From contig OX465597.1 of NCBI GenBank assembly GCA_950022295.1, forward strand, positions 186,929,016-186,993,015: 64,000 nucleotides of DNA. Reading direction: 5' to 3'. The notes beneath the pieces are model-generated. The model did not search any database and was not told where the DNA came from. It saw nothing but the letters and a program-made list of their open reading frames with translations. Origin of the DNA: Bromus sterilis (lineage: Eukaryota > Streptophyta > Magnoliopsida > Poales > Poaceae). Shown piece by piece: positions 20,162-30,700 of the stretch (the first letter of the stretch is position 1; each line of letters opens with the position of its first letter). The position numbers and the translations under genes are program-made.

Positions 20162-21859
20162 CTAGCCAATCTTGGTGCGAGAACGACTTTGGAAGTAAGG
20201 AACGAATGGTTCAGATTTTGCCTCACCCCATTCGGCTATGCATTGTGTTTCGCATTCTATCTCCGATGACTTTGAATAAGAAATTATACTACCATCGGTT
20301 TTCTCGGAAAATTCAAACCTTGTCTTTATATTTCTGAAATCAAAACTGTTATAGCATATATGCCTCAATCGAGACCAAATGCAAGCCAAGTATGAAATAA
20401 GCAAAGTTACCCATGTATACATAAACTTTAAATGAAACAATGGGAAAAACGTTTGCTGCAATAATGAGTCACTACCGGTCTCTCTAAATGACACAATGTG
20501 TTGACCGATATGCTTTGTTATAATTTTATTGTTAACAAGTAAATTATCCTTCTTCATTGGTCTCTCAAGATTTGTTATAAGAATTTTTCTAATAGATGCA
20601 TCAACAATAAAGTTATGACCAAATCTGAAAATAGATAAATTACTTGCTACACATACCTCGACATACACGTTGGAAGAGCATGATGGTTGTGGGAATTGAA
20701 CAATAGTTTGCTCCAGTTTTTGATGACTCTCCAACGCTTCATCTTCATTTTCTAAGTTTTGTGCCGAGTCACTTGGATAATGTGTCTCCTCCGAGTTGAC
20801 TGCAACCCAGTGCTTGCTTCTGAGTTGGCTGGGACTTGGCACATATATCCGAGTTACTTGTAACCCGTCTGTTGTCTTTGAGCGATCTGAAGCTCGGACA
20901 CTACCGTGTAACTCGGAGAGTGGTGTGCAACTCGGTGCGTGCTTCCGAGCTGTGTCGAGCAATTCCGAGTTAGCCACAACTCGGTTATCCTTTCTCTGAT
21001 TATTGGACTTGCCACCCAAATCACATGACTCAGTTTTGTTACTCGGTTCCACTGTATTAGCCGAATCAACTTTGTCTTCGTTGGCTTGCAAAGCTGCACC
21101 TTTTTGTCTCTCCAACACAGAGGGTTTAGCATGATTACTACTCGGACGAGAGAGCTTGATGTATTCTTGAAAATCTTCTTCTTCACGCAGATTTTTGAGC
21201 TTTTCAAACTCCTCTTCACGCTTCCTCTTGGATGCTTCATAAATTTGTTGATATTCAATTGGTAATTCCTCAAGAGTTCGTGTAGTGAAATAGTCAGCGC
21301 CATTCCCTGCAAGTTCTGGCTTGGCCTTGTTCATACTGGCAACATATTCTTCTTTGGAATCATCCCAACTCGGATAGGATTGCCCCCCGAGTCCTTCAAT
21401 CTCCCTCGGCCATTGGTGTACAGGGTGTTGCAACTCGGAACTGTGCACTTGGGTAGGGTAATATAACTCGGAATTATGCACTGTTGTAGAATCAATTGGC
21501 AACACCTTGTCCTCTTGCAGAACCCTGGCTCTTATTGCTTCAAAATCAGGAAACAAACCCTTTTCATGCTGCTCAAGGCAAAGAGCACTAAACCTTTTAT
21601 CCTGGGCTAATCTTTTCATCGCAGCTAGAGCCCTCTCATCTCCTGCAATGTTAGTCACATACGCTCCTAGAAAATATCCATCCACTCGGCCATAGCCACA
21701 AAAGTGATCCGAGTTATGAATATTTTTAGATGCATAAGATGTTGAACAATTAATCCCATAAGGTGTAGCATATGCTGGTTGAGGATAATTGGCCGAATAA
21801 CTTGTAGTAGTCTGGCCAATTTCCCCATCCACCGGCATGTTTTGATTCATATATTGCAA
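20162..21859 (-). CDS. Gag-like protein of element E, 565 aa
   Basis: The longest frame in E. The first part has low-complexity Ser/Tyr/Pro content, then DERALAAMKRLAQDKRFSAL, then Glu/Lys-rich coiled-coil-like sequence (YEASKRKREEEFEKLKNLRE). The middle repeats SEL-containing phrases (HNSELYYP, HSSELQHP, NSELLDT, LSELHG), reflecting repeated AACTCGG words in the DNA. The last ~150 residues look unconserved. It overlaps the next upstream frame by 13 bases, so the start at 21859 probably reflects a frameshift in a longer gag. Confidence 0.45.
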   Translation of the reverse strand: MQYMNQNMPVDGEIGQTTTSYSANYPQPAYATPYGINCSTSYASKNIHNSDHFCGYGRVDGYFLGAYVTNIAGDERALAAMKRLAQDKRFSALCLEQHEKGLFPDFEAIRARVLQEDKVLPIDSTTVHNSELYYPTQVHSSELQHPVHQWPREIEGLGGQSYPSWDDSKEEYVASMNKAKPELAGNGADYFTTRTLEELPIEYQQIYEASKRKREEEFEKLKNLREEEDFQEYIKLSRPSSNHAKPSVLERQKGAALQANEDKVDSANTVEPSNKTESCDLGGKSNNQRKDNRVVANSELLDTARKHAPSCTPLSELHGSVRASDRSKTTDGLQVTRIYVPSPSQLRSKHWVAVNSEETHYPSDSAQNLENEDEALESHQKLEQTIVQFPQPSCSSNVYVEVCVASNLSIFRFGHNFIVDASIRKILITNLERPMKKDNLLVNNKIITKHIGQHIVSFRETGSDSLLQQTFFPLFHLKFMYTWVTLLISYLACIWSRLRHICYNSFDFRNIKTRFEFSEKTDGSIISYSKSSEIECETQCIAEWGEAKSEPFVPYFQSRSRTKIG

Positions 21860-22191
21860 GTTAGTTGCCGGTGATAAAAAGATGAAACACTCCGCTGTAT
21901 ACTATTGGAAGATCCTACATGAGGTGTTTCAATCCAATTAACCGAACTCGTCATGTTGTTCATCGGCATACGGATTTCTGGGGTTGCCGATGCATGAGAG
22001 GTTGAATACATATGGTGTATGTTACTAGTATCATAAGGAGTTGAAGCATGTAAATTACTTTCAATCGGCCCTTGCATATAATTAGATGTATAATTAACAA
22101 AACTAGGGCTGGCCGATAGATTATGCTCATTGAACGATCTAGTAACACCATATGAGCTATTTGCATCTACATGAGGGGATTGAGTATTCAT
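21847..22191 (-). CDS. N-terminal gag-like segment of element E, 114 aa
   Basis: Starts ~100 bases inside the primer site (MNTQSPHVDANSSYG) and is rich in Ser, Asn, Tyr and His. It is the likely true N-terminus of the E gag, split from the 565-residue frame by a one-base shift at 21847-21859. Confidence 0.4.
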   Translation of the reverse strand: MNTQSPHVDANSSYGVTRSFNEHNLSASPSFVNYTSNYMQGPIESNLHASTPYDTSNIHHMYSTSHASATPEIRMPMNNMTSSVNWIETPHVGSSNSIQRSVSSFYHRQLTCNI

Positions 22192-22268
22192 ATTACCTTC
22201 GTAGATAGCAAATCCTTGATGACGATCTTTTCGTAGAAAGAACGGGCCGGAGACCGTTCAAAGCTTCT

Positions 22269-22286
22269 TCCCTAGCGGAGTCGCCA
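22269..22286 (-). other. Primer-binding-site-like sequence of element E
   Basis: On the minus strand TTTTTGGCGACTCCGCTAGG follows the LTR end. TGGCGACTCCGCT is the usual post-LTR word of Tat-like elements. The tRNA is not identified. Confidence 0.55.
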
Positions 22287-22293
22287 AAAAGTG

Positions 22294-23447
22294 TGTTGAC
22301 ACACGAACACGTCACGTGCACCCTCGACGCCGGGGGTGATACACCGCAGCTCACGCCGAAGGAGACCCGACCGAAAGCGCGATACGCAAGCAGTCCGGCG
22401 GGCGCTTTTGAAGACCCGAAACCCCACACTCACGAGAGGGACCCCGTCAGGGAGCACGGCGGCTATGGGCTGCCCTAGGTCGACCTAATCGCCCCTAGAG
22501 CCTCGTGGATCGTTGCCCTGCAAGAACAAGAACGAACGAAGAACGAGAAGAAAGATACAAGGGAGAGAGATGAAATTAGGGTTTGGAAGTGTAGATATGT
22601 TTGTTCGATTGTGTGTTGTTTCAATCGGACGTCACCTCATCTATATATGAGGAGCCTGGACTTTCCGTAAAATAAAAGGACTTCAAATCCCGTCCAAATA
22701 TTTCCAAACTTAACCGAACTCGGATTACAAGTGGGTCTAGGACAACAACTCGGTTTTCGGTAATTTTGGGGCTGTAAACGACCTGGCATGAAAAAACACA
22801 AAACATCAAAGTTTTAGCCCTCGAAATTTAGAAGAACTTTCATGTTGAACGCTTTTTGATTCGGATCCATCTTGAAAGGGTTTTGAGCTGATTTCTAACC
22901 CAGGTCGGAGAAAAACACGAATCTGGAAAGTTTTCCCGAATCCCATCGCCAAAATCGGATGTCCGTCGTCATTCGGACGTCTCACCCGTCGGACGTCCGA
23001 TTCCCGTCGGATGTCTGGTCAAAATCGGAGGTCTACTGACATTTTCCCGTCGGATTTCCGTTTTCCGTCGGACGTCCGATTTTTCCTGGAAAGTTCTCAG
23101 ACTTTTTTTGCAGCAGCACACGGTTTCGGCCGTAACTTTTTCATACAAACTCGGATTTGGATGTCTCAAATATAGAAATCGACCGGTTCGACGAGCCGAA
23201 GCCGCCCCATGTAGAACATTTTTCCATTTGATGATGTCTTGAAGGCCTAATTGGAAAAATAGTACTTTGAATGCTAGGAACTTATCGCTTTCAACATAGT
23301 TCCGGCCTCCAAGATGGAATCGGATGACGATGGCTCGAACTAAAAAAATGTTCATATCGATGATACCAAACTCTTTCATGTAGACCACTTTTTCATTTGA
23401 AGCCATCCTGTAAAGGAATATTGTCGTGCCAAAAACTGGTGTCAACA
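22294..23447 (-). repeat. 5' LTR of element E, 1154 bp
   Basis: Bounded by TGTTGACAC and GTGTCAACA inverted termini. It holds a TATA-like CATATATAG (minus strand, near 22640) and, upstream of it, several CGGACGTCCG-type palindromes (22955-23085). The 231 bases at 23217-23447 match the truncated left LTR. Confidence 0.8.
22955..23085. repeat. CGGACGTCCG-type palindromes in the LTR of element E
   Basis: Perfect GTCGGACGTCCGAT occurs twice, with variants such as TCGGATGTCCG and TCGGATTTCCG, spaced about 15-45 bases, upstream of the TATA-like box on the minus strand. It is the same unit as in the unrelated family-B LTR. Confidence 0.75.
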
Positions 23448-26400
23448 CCGAGGACGTTGCGCAGATGGGCCACGTGGTCGCAGGCCGACCCATGGCGGTG
23501 GTCGTTGGCGGCGCTGCTTGCCTCGGCGACGAAGACCGCAGCGGCGGTGTACCACCCTCAGAATCAGTAACAGTAATCACTACAGTGATTCCACTGTTAG
23601 TGATCATTACTGTTGATGATCAAGCCTTGATCACCTTTGATCATAGCTCATTGAAATTCCAACCCTGATAAATTTTTCAAATAAAGGTGGATTATAAATT
23701 CTCTCCAGGAACGTTGGATGCCAGTCAATCAACTTGTTCATGGTAAAACCAAATCCACCTCAGTCATTAGCATAATCCCCAGGTCAATGATAATTATAAA
23801 ACCAATATTGGTGGGCTATTAAATTGCCTTGTCATCATGATCATCCTTGTTTAAAATTTCCATTAAGGAAATAACTCCACTTCCTTTTTGAATTGCAACT
23901 GCTAGTCAAGGGGAAAACTTTTCAAATGACTTGAATAATTTTTTTTCTTAGTATGGTAGTAATCCCAAGAAATTTAAACAAATAAAACTAATGATATTGG
24001 GATAGTAAAATTGCCCTAGAATTAAAATAAAATTGATATATAAAATATGCACAAAGATTAGGGTGAGATATTTATAAAGTGGAAAATAGTCAGTAGGTCA
24101 CCTAAAAGTGATTAGGGTTGTACTAAAGTGTTTTAGAAAGATTATGAAATAAAAACATTTACTTAGGGATTATTAAATTGTCATGGAAATTAAAATAAAC
24201 AAGTGCAAATTTTAATGAACTAAATTTGTGAAAGCAATATTAGTAAGTGTGAAATAATCAGTACGTATTATTCAAATTGAATTGGGAATTTATTAAGTAG
24301 TTTCAATAATATAAATAATTCAAAAACAGTAGCAAGCAGTGGCATTTAATACCTTTTTAATAAAACAAAAATGCAAAAGAATTTATAGAGGCCCCCAAAC
24401 TTTATGTGGCAGTGTTAGACATTGCAAACTTTTATTATGACTGATTGCATATTTTTATAAATTCATTTGCTAGTGAAAATAAAATACAACAGAAATTAAA
24501 AAGAAAAAAAAAGAAAAAAAGAGAAATCGCTAAACGCTGCCCAGGGCGTTGCCCCCCCACGACCCAGCCCACCCCACCTCCCTCCTCCTCTTCCCCACCA
24601 ACTCCCCACCTGCCCCCCTGTAGCCGCACCGTGGCCATGGCCATGACCATGCCGGCCCCTCCCCCTCACCTGCCCCCTCCCTCACCTGCTCCCTCATGGA
24701 GACAAGGCCGAGGCCGGATGCCCCCATTCCCTCCCCTGCCCCTCCCTCTCCTCTCCCGCAGCGCACCCGAGCCCGCCATGGTCGCGCCCACCATGGCCGT
24801 CGCCATGACCTTGAGGCCCGCGTGGCCATGGAGCTCCCTATGCCGAGCCACTATGTCCCCAAAGACCGCCACACTCTTCTACACCGTCTCCTTCCTCCTG
24901 TTCAAGCCTGCGCCCTCTGCATCGCCGGAATCGGGCCACTTCCTCCGCCGCTGGACGTCGCCTTCCTCGCCAGAATTCGGCCACGCCGAGCCTTCCCCGA
25001 GCACGCCGCCTCCCCTACCGAGCTCCTGGGTGAGCTGCCTCTCCAAACCCTCCCTTTTCCCCTTCAAATGCGCGCCACAACCGTCGTCCCCGCGGTGCCC
25101 GTTGCCGCCGACCGCCATGGCCAGGAGCTCGCGCTCCTGTGGCCACTGGCCGCGCCACGAGCTCCTCTTGCCCGAACCCCCCCATGCGTGCATGCGCCCT
25201 CGCCTCGCCTACTGCCGGCCCCCCACCCTCGCTCCCCTGGGCAGAAAGGCCTCGCCGTGCTCTGCTCGCCGGTGGCCACGGTTTAGTTAACCGTGGGCTA
25301 ACCCCCCTATTAGCGCTAACAAAAAAAACAGTTAAAGGAAATAATCCCCTCCCCCCATAAACAGATGGGTCCCAGCCCTTTAAGTTAATTTAATTGTTTA
25401 ATTAAATTACTGTAAATATGACACCTGGGCCCCACCAACTGATAAGTTAATAAAGGTGCTTAATTGAAATAGGTATTAGTCTAGTGTATGACATGTGGGC
25501 CCTAGCAATTGTTTAATTAAAAATAACTGTTAAACTTAAAATGTTTCTATGACATGTAGGCCCCACTGCTTTTCAGATTTAAATAAATGGATTATATAAA
25601 ATAAGACATTGCCAGGTGGGACCCCCCTGGTCAGTTTGACCAGTCAAAGGCCTCAGCCTATAACAGGGTGGCCCCACATGTCAGCACTGTTTTGGATAAG
25701 GTTTTGGACAATGTTTGAATTAAATAATAAAAGAAAATCTAGAAAATGTGTTAAAAAAACTTTGAAATTGAATATCTTTTAAACCGTAAGTCCGATGAAA
25801 ATATTTTATACATCAAAATTGATCAAAAAAATATGACGAATACATATACACTATCTGTTTGTCTACCACACCCCTCTAACATACCGAACATAGAACCGTC
25901 CCCCTCCGGACCGTCTGTCCGATGATTCGTCCGGTACTGTTAAAGTATCCGGATGAATTTATTGCGAACACGAAAGTTGTTCGGAATAGATCAACTAACC
26001 CGGATACACCACCCACACATGTGTCGGATGTCCACGACACCTCCGACATGATATCTCCCCCCCCCTCCGGACACCCTGTCCGATAATCACCCGGAGCTGG
26101 CAGTTCATCCCTGGATGAATTCCTGCTCCGAGCAACGTGCATTGCACTGCGTTAGAACACCGTTAGCATTGCATCTGTCATGTCATGCATCTGTTTGTAT
26201 ATGCTTGCTGTGTATTTACTGTTTCTTCCCCCCTTAATCTCCAGTAGACCCCGCTGACCGCTGCTGGGTACGACTACTTCGTCGACGACCCTAACCCTAC
26301 CGTCGAGCTTGCAGGCAAGCGGAGCCATTCTCTTCCCCAGATATCGCCTATCTTTCCGTACATTTCTTGCACTAGGCATTGTTACTGCTGCTGCTACGAT

Positions 26401-26876
26401 TACAATCCTATTCAATTGCATAGCCTGTTTTTGTCGCCCCTTGATGTACCTTCCTTTAATCCTATGCTGCCTATTATTACTTATGCATTATTCAGCAGTA
26501 AACCCTGCGCAGTGTTAGCTAGGTTTAGAATAGAGGGGCGTGATCACTTTGGGAGTGATCACGGGAACGATATATTACAACTGCAACAGGTACGGATCAA
26601 TGCAGACGCCCTAGGGAACCTACAACGGCGAGACTACCGAGTCGCTTCGAGTTTGACTTACGCGTGGACGGACTCGTATTTCACTCTCGTCGGCTCAGTA
26701 GCGTAGCATCGCTGGGATGATACGAGGGTATTCCTCTTTAGTTCATTCCGCTGGTGTCTCGGCACCACCGGGGTGATACGAGAATATTCCTCTTTAGTTC
26801 ATTTCGCTGATGTCTCTGTCGAACCTCTTCAAGTGTACCATCGAGGGTGATTCCTCCTGGTTTCACTTGATGGTAG
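23448..26876 (+). repeat. Long LTR-like region J, part 1, no host gene
   Basis: Continuous with 42197-42230 and 47151-48682 once F and D are removed. It contains an AT-rich start, a GC-rich Pro-coding-like block (24540-25290), repeated GACATGTGGGCCC-type words (25410-25680), two related CCCCCTCCGGAC...CCGGATGAATT segments (25890-25960 and 26055-26125) and a ~50-base tandem duplication (26711-26815). This is typical of very long grass gypsy LTRs. The long proline-rich frame at 24445-25290 is not credible as a protein. Confidence 0.5.
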
Positions 26877-27790
26877 TGATAGAGGCGAAGGTGTCCCGAT
26901 GTTTCGATGAGAGATAACTATCGATTCGGTGGAGGCGACTCTGACGATCCGACTACGAACGTGCGAAGACGTTGCGCCTTAGCGATCGCTAAACCAACTC
27001 CGAGAGGTTATTGATCCCGCGGATGCACGATCAACCTGACCACGAAGGTCTAATTCCTGCAAGCAATCGAAGAACAAGCAAGAACTAAGAATTGCAATCT
27101 GGATATTGCGAATATAAGATGAATGATTACGAAAGTTGGGGTTCCAATGAGGTCTTGGCCTGGTCGGATGACACAAACGAAGAGCTCGAAGTTGCGGCTA
27201 TGGCTAACTTAAATCTAATTAAAACCCAAGTCTAAACGACGCCCTAAGGGCTGTATATATGGGGGAACAGAGGGGATTTTCGTGACCCCTTGGAGGTGGG
27301 GTCCGAAAACAACCCTAACTCGGTTTCCCCACACATACGGACTCTAAAAACAGCCTATAATGTGGTATTTCGAAATTACATGGGCCCAGCCCAATATTAA
27401 GGTGACGCAGCACCTATAATTGCTCTTGGACGAAAATAATGAAGTGGCATCTCGTGTATTCCGTCCAAGCCTTCATGCATGCCTTATGGTGGCTTCAACG
27501 TGCGAAAATCCCCACTGGAAACTCCACTGTACTTTCCCCCGCGCGCACCTTCTTCTCCATTCTTGATCCCGCTCCAATGACCATCCTTCGTGTCCATGCT
27601 AGGTCCTTCATTCATAAGCAAAACAAAAGTATCTAATTTAGGCAGCATCATATGTTCATGAACAATAGAAGGATTCGCAAGAAACGAAAGTACCTGATAA
27701 TTTAGTTGACGTGCACGTGCTCTAGTAACTGGTCCAGTATGTGTAGTTGGTGAGGGTATGGGTGTAACATTAGTAGGGATGTCCTCATCA
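26877..27790 (-). repeat. 3' LTR of element F, 914 bp
   Basis: Encodes the last ~100 codons of the polyprotein at its right side. TATATAT at 27254-27260 is the TATA box. The U5 end (26877-26960) differs from G, A, H and I and resembles element D. Confidence 0.93.
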
Positions 27791-30700
27791 TCCTCCCCTT
27801 CTTGAATTGAAGTCGTCCTCGACGGAAGCTCATCATCTTCTCCCAAATAAGGTTTCAAATCTGCAATGTTAAATGTGGGACTAACCCCAAAATCTGCAGG
27901 TAGCTCAAGTTTATATGCATTATCATTAATTTTCTGTAAAACCTTAAAGGGACCATCAGCTCGTGGCATTAACTTAGACTTGCGCAAATCAGGAAACCTA
28001 TCTTTACGTAGATGTAACCAAACAAGATCTCCTGGTTCAAACACAACATGCTTTCGACCCCTATCACCAGCAAGCTTGTATCTAGCATTCATGCGCTCAA
28101 TGTTTTCTTTAGTTAACTCATGCATTTTTAATATCAATTCAGCACGTTGCTTAGCATCAAAATTAACCTTCTCCGAAGATGGAAGAGGCAGCAAATCAAT
28201 AGGTGCACGAGGTAGAAAACCATAAACAATCTCAAAAGGGCACATTTTAGTGGTAGAATGCACTGAGCGATTATAAGCAAATTCTATATGAGGTAAACAT
28301 TCTTCCCACAGTTTCAAGTTACTTTTTAAAACAGCCCTAAGCATAGTAGACAAAGTCCTATTGACCACTTCAGTTTGTCCATCAGTTTGGGGATGACATG
28401 TAGTACTAAAAAGTAGTTTAGTCCCCAACTTAGCCCATAAGCATCTCCAAAAATGGCTAAGAAACTTAGTATCACGATCCGAGACAATAGTATTGGGCAC
28501 ACCATGTAAACGAATAATCTCTCCAAAGAATAAATCAGCAACATTAGCAGCATCATCGCTTTTATGACATGGTATAAAATGTGCCATCTTAGAAAATCTA
28601 TCCACGACAACAAATATGCTATCCCTCCCCTTCTTTGTTCGAGGCAAGCCTAAAACAAAGTCCATGGATATGTCCTCCCACGGAACACTAGGTACAGGTA
28701 AAGGCATGTATAAACCATGAGGATTGAGTCGTGACTTAGCTTTTTGACATGTAGTGCAGCGAGCAACAAAACGCTCAACATCCCGTCTCATCTTTGGCCA
28801 AAAGAAATGTGTAGCAAGTACGTCCTCCGTCTTTTTCACGCCAAAATGTCCCATTAATCCTCCTCCATGCGCCTCCTGCAACAACAAAAGACGAATAGAG
28901 CTAGCTGGAATGCATAGCTTGTTAGAACGGAACACAAATCCATTATTAAGCACAAACTTGTTCCATGTTCTACCCTCTCTACAATTCTGCAATACATCTT
29001 TAAATTCCGCATCATTTGCATATTGTTCTTTGATTGTCTCTAAACCGAATATCTTGAAGTCAAGTTGTGAAAGCATAGTATAACGACGAGACAAAGCATC
29101 AGCAATAATATTATCTTTCCCCTTCTTGTGTTTAATGACATAAGGGAAAGTCTCAATAAATTCAACCCACTTAGCATGTCTACGATTAAGTTTTGCTTGA
29201 CTTCTTATGTGTTTCAAAGATTCATGATCAGAATGTATAACAAATTCTTTGGGCCATAAATAATGTTGCCAAGTTTCTAATGTCCGAACAAGAGCATATA
29301 ATTCCTTATCATAAGTAGAATAGTTCAGACTAGGCCCACTCAATTTTTCAGAAAAGTATGCAACAGGTTTAGCATCTTGTAATAACACACCTCCCAAACC
29401 AATCCCACTAGCATCGCATTCAAGCTCAAAAGTCTTATTAAAATCAGGAAGTTGGAGCAAAGGAGCATGTGTTAACTTATCTTTCAATACCGTGAAAGCT
29501 TCTTCCTGTGCGGTACCCCAAGTAAAAGGCACATCCTTGCGTGTAAGCTCATTGAGAGGGGCAGCAATGGTGCTGAAATCTCTCACAAAACGCCTATAGA
29601 ATCCAGCGAGGCCAAGAAAACTCCTCACTTGTGTGACCGTTTTGGGCTGCGGCCAACTCTCAATTGCCTCGATCTTGGCTTTATCAACTTCAATACCCTG
29701 TGGAGTAACAACATAGCCAAGAAACGATACTCGGTCGGTGCAAAAGGTGCACTTCCCAAGGTTACCAAATAAACGTGCATTACGTAGAGCAATAAAAACA
29801 GCACGTAAATGATCCAAATGTTCCTCCAAAGATTTGCTATAAATCAGTATATCATCAAAATAGACTACCACAAATCGTCCAATGAAAGCACGTAAAACCT
29901 CGTTCATTAATCTCATGAAAGTGCTAGGTGCATTAGTTAACCCAAAAGGCATGACTAACCACTCATATAATCCAAACTTAGTTTTAAAAGCCGTTTTCCA
30001 TTCATCTCCTAATTTCATGCGAATTTGATGGTAACCACTACGCAAATCAACTTTGGAAAACATGGTAGAGCCACTTAATTCATCAAGCATATCATCTAAC
30101 CTAGGAATAGGATGACGATAACGAATAGTAATATTATTAATGGCTCGACAATCAACACACATACGCCATGTTCCATCCTTTTTAGGCACTAATATAACAG
30201 GAACAGCACAAGGACTAAGGGACTCACGTATGTAACCTTTGTCGAGTAGCTCTTGTACTTGACGCTGAATCTCCTTCGTCTCCTCCGGATTGGTACGGTA
30301 TGGCGCACGGTTGGGCAACGAAGCACCGGGAATTAAGTCAATCTGATGCTCAATCCCTCGAATAGGTGGTAATCCCGGTGGTACGTCTTGTGGAAAGACG
30401 TCAATAAACTCCTGCAAAAGGTCAGTGACAACAGGAGGCAAAGAAGGAGGCAATTCCTCAAATGAAAACAAAGCTTCTTTGCACACAAAAGCATAGCACA
30501 CATATGGACTAACATCCAAATCTGAAATATCAACCTTAGTAGCAAGCAAAGTTGGACTAGTCAATTTAATTTCATTAGAAACAGCAGAAGAAGATTTGCT
30601 ATTAGTCTTATGTTGTTGCTCAAATTCTTTAGCTGCTACCTCATTTTCACTCTTATTTTTCTCCTGTTTAGCTTTACTAGCTCTAGCAAGATCATCTTTC

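Larger units (their letters stand above)
17165..23447 (-). mobile_element. Tat-like gypsy element E, pol-poor, left LTR truncated
   Basis: A 230-base segment (17165-17394) recurs at 23217-23447 in the same orientation and belongs to the two LTRs. The right LTR is complete (TGTTGACAC to GTGTCAACA), with a primer-site-like TGGCGACTCCGCTAGGG just inside it. A purine tract lies inside the left LTR. The internal region holds gag-like frames followed directly by remnants of RNase H and the additional (archaeal-type) RNase H found in the Tat lineage. No RT, protease or integrase was found. The element must have depended on partners and is now decayed. Confidence 0.72.

Noticed and set aside
24445..25290. 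281-residue proline-rich open frame
   Set aside because: Compositional frame in a GC-rich LTR-like block, open in several frames at once, no domain, no codon bias.
26711..26815. Centromeric satellite array
   Set aside because: Only two ~50-bp units; no long tandem satellite is present anywhere in the window.
27439..27636. Recurring 65-residue plus-strand frames in every Cereba-like LTR
   Set aside because: They are the antisense of the polyprotein C-terminus inside the LTR; conserved only because the LTR is repeated.
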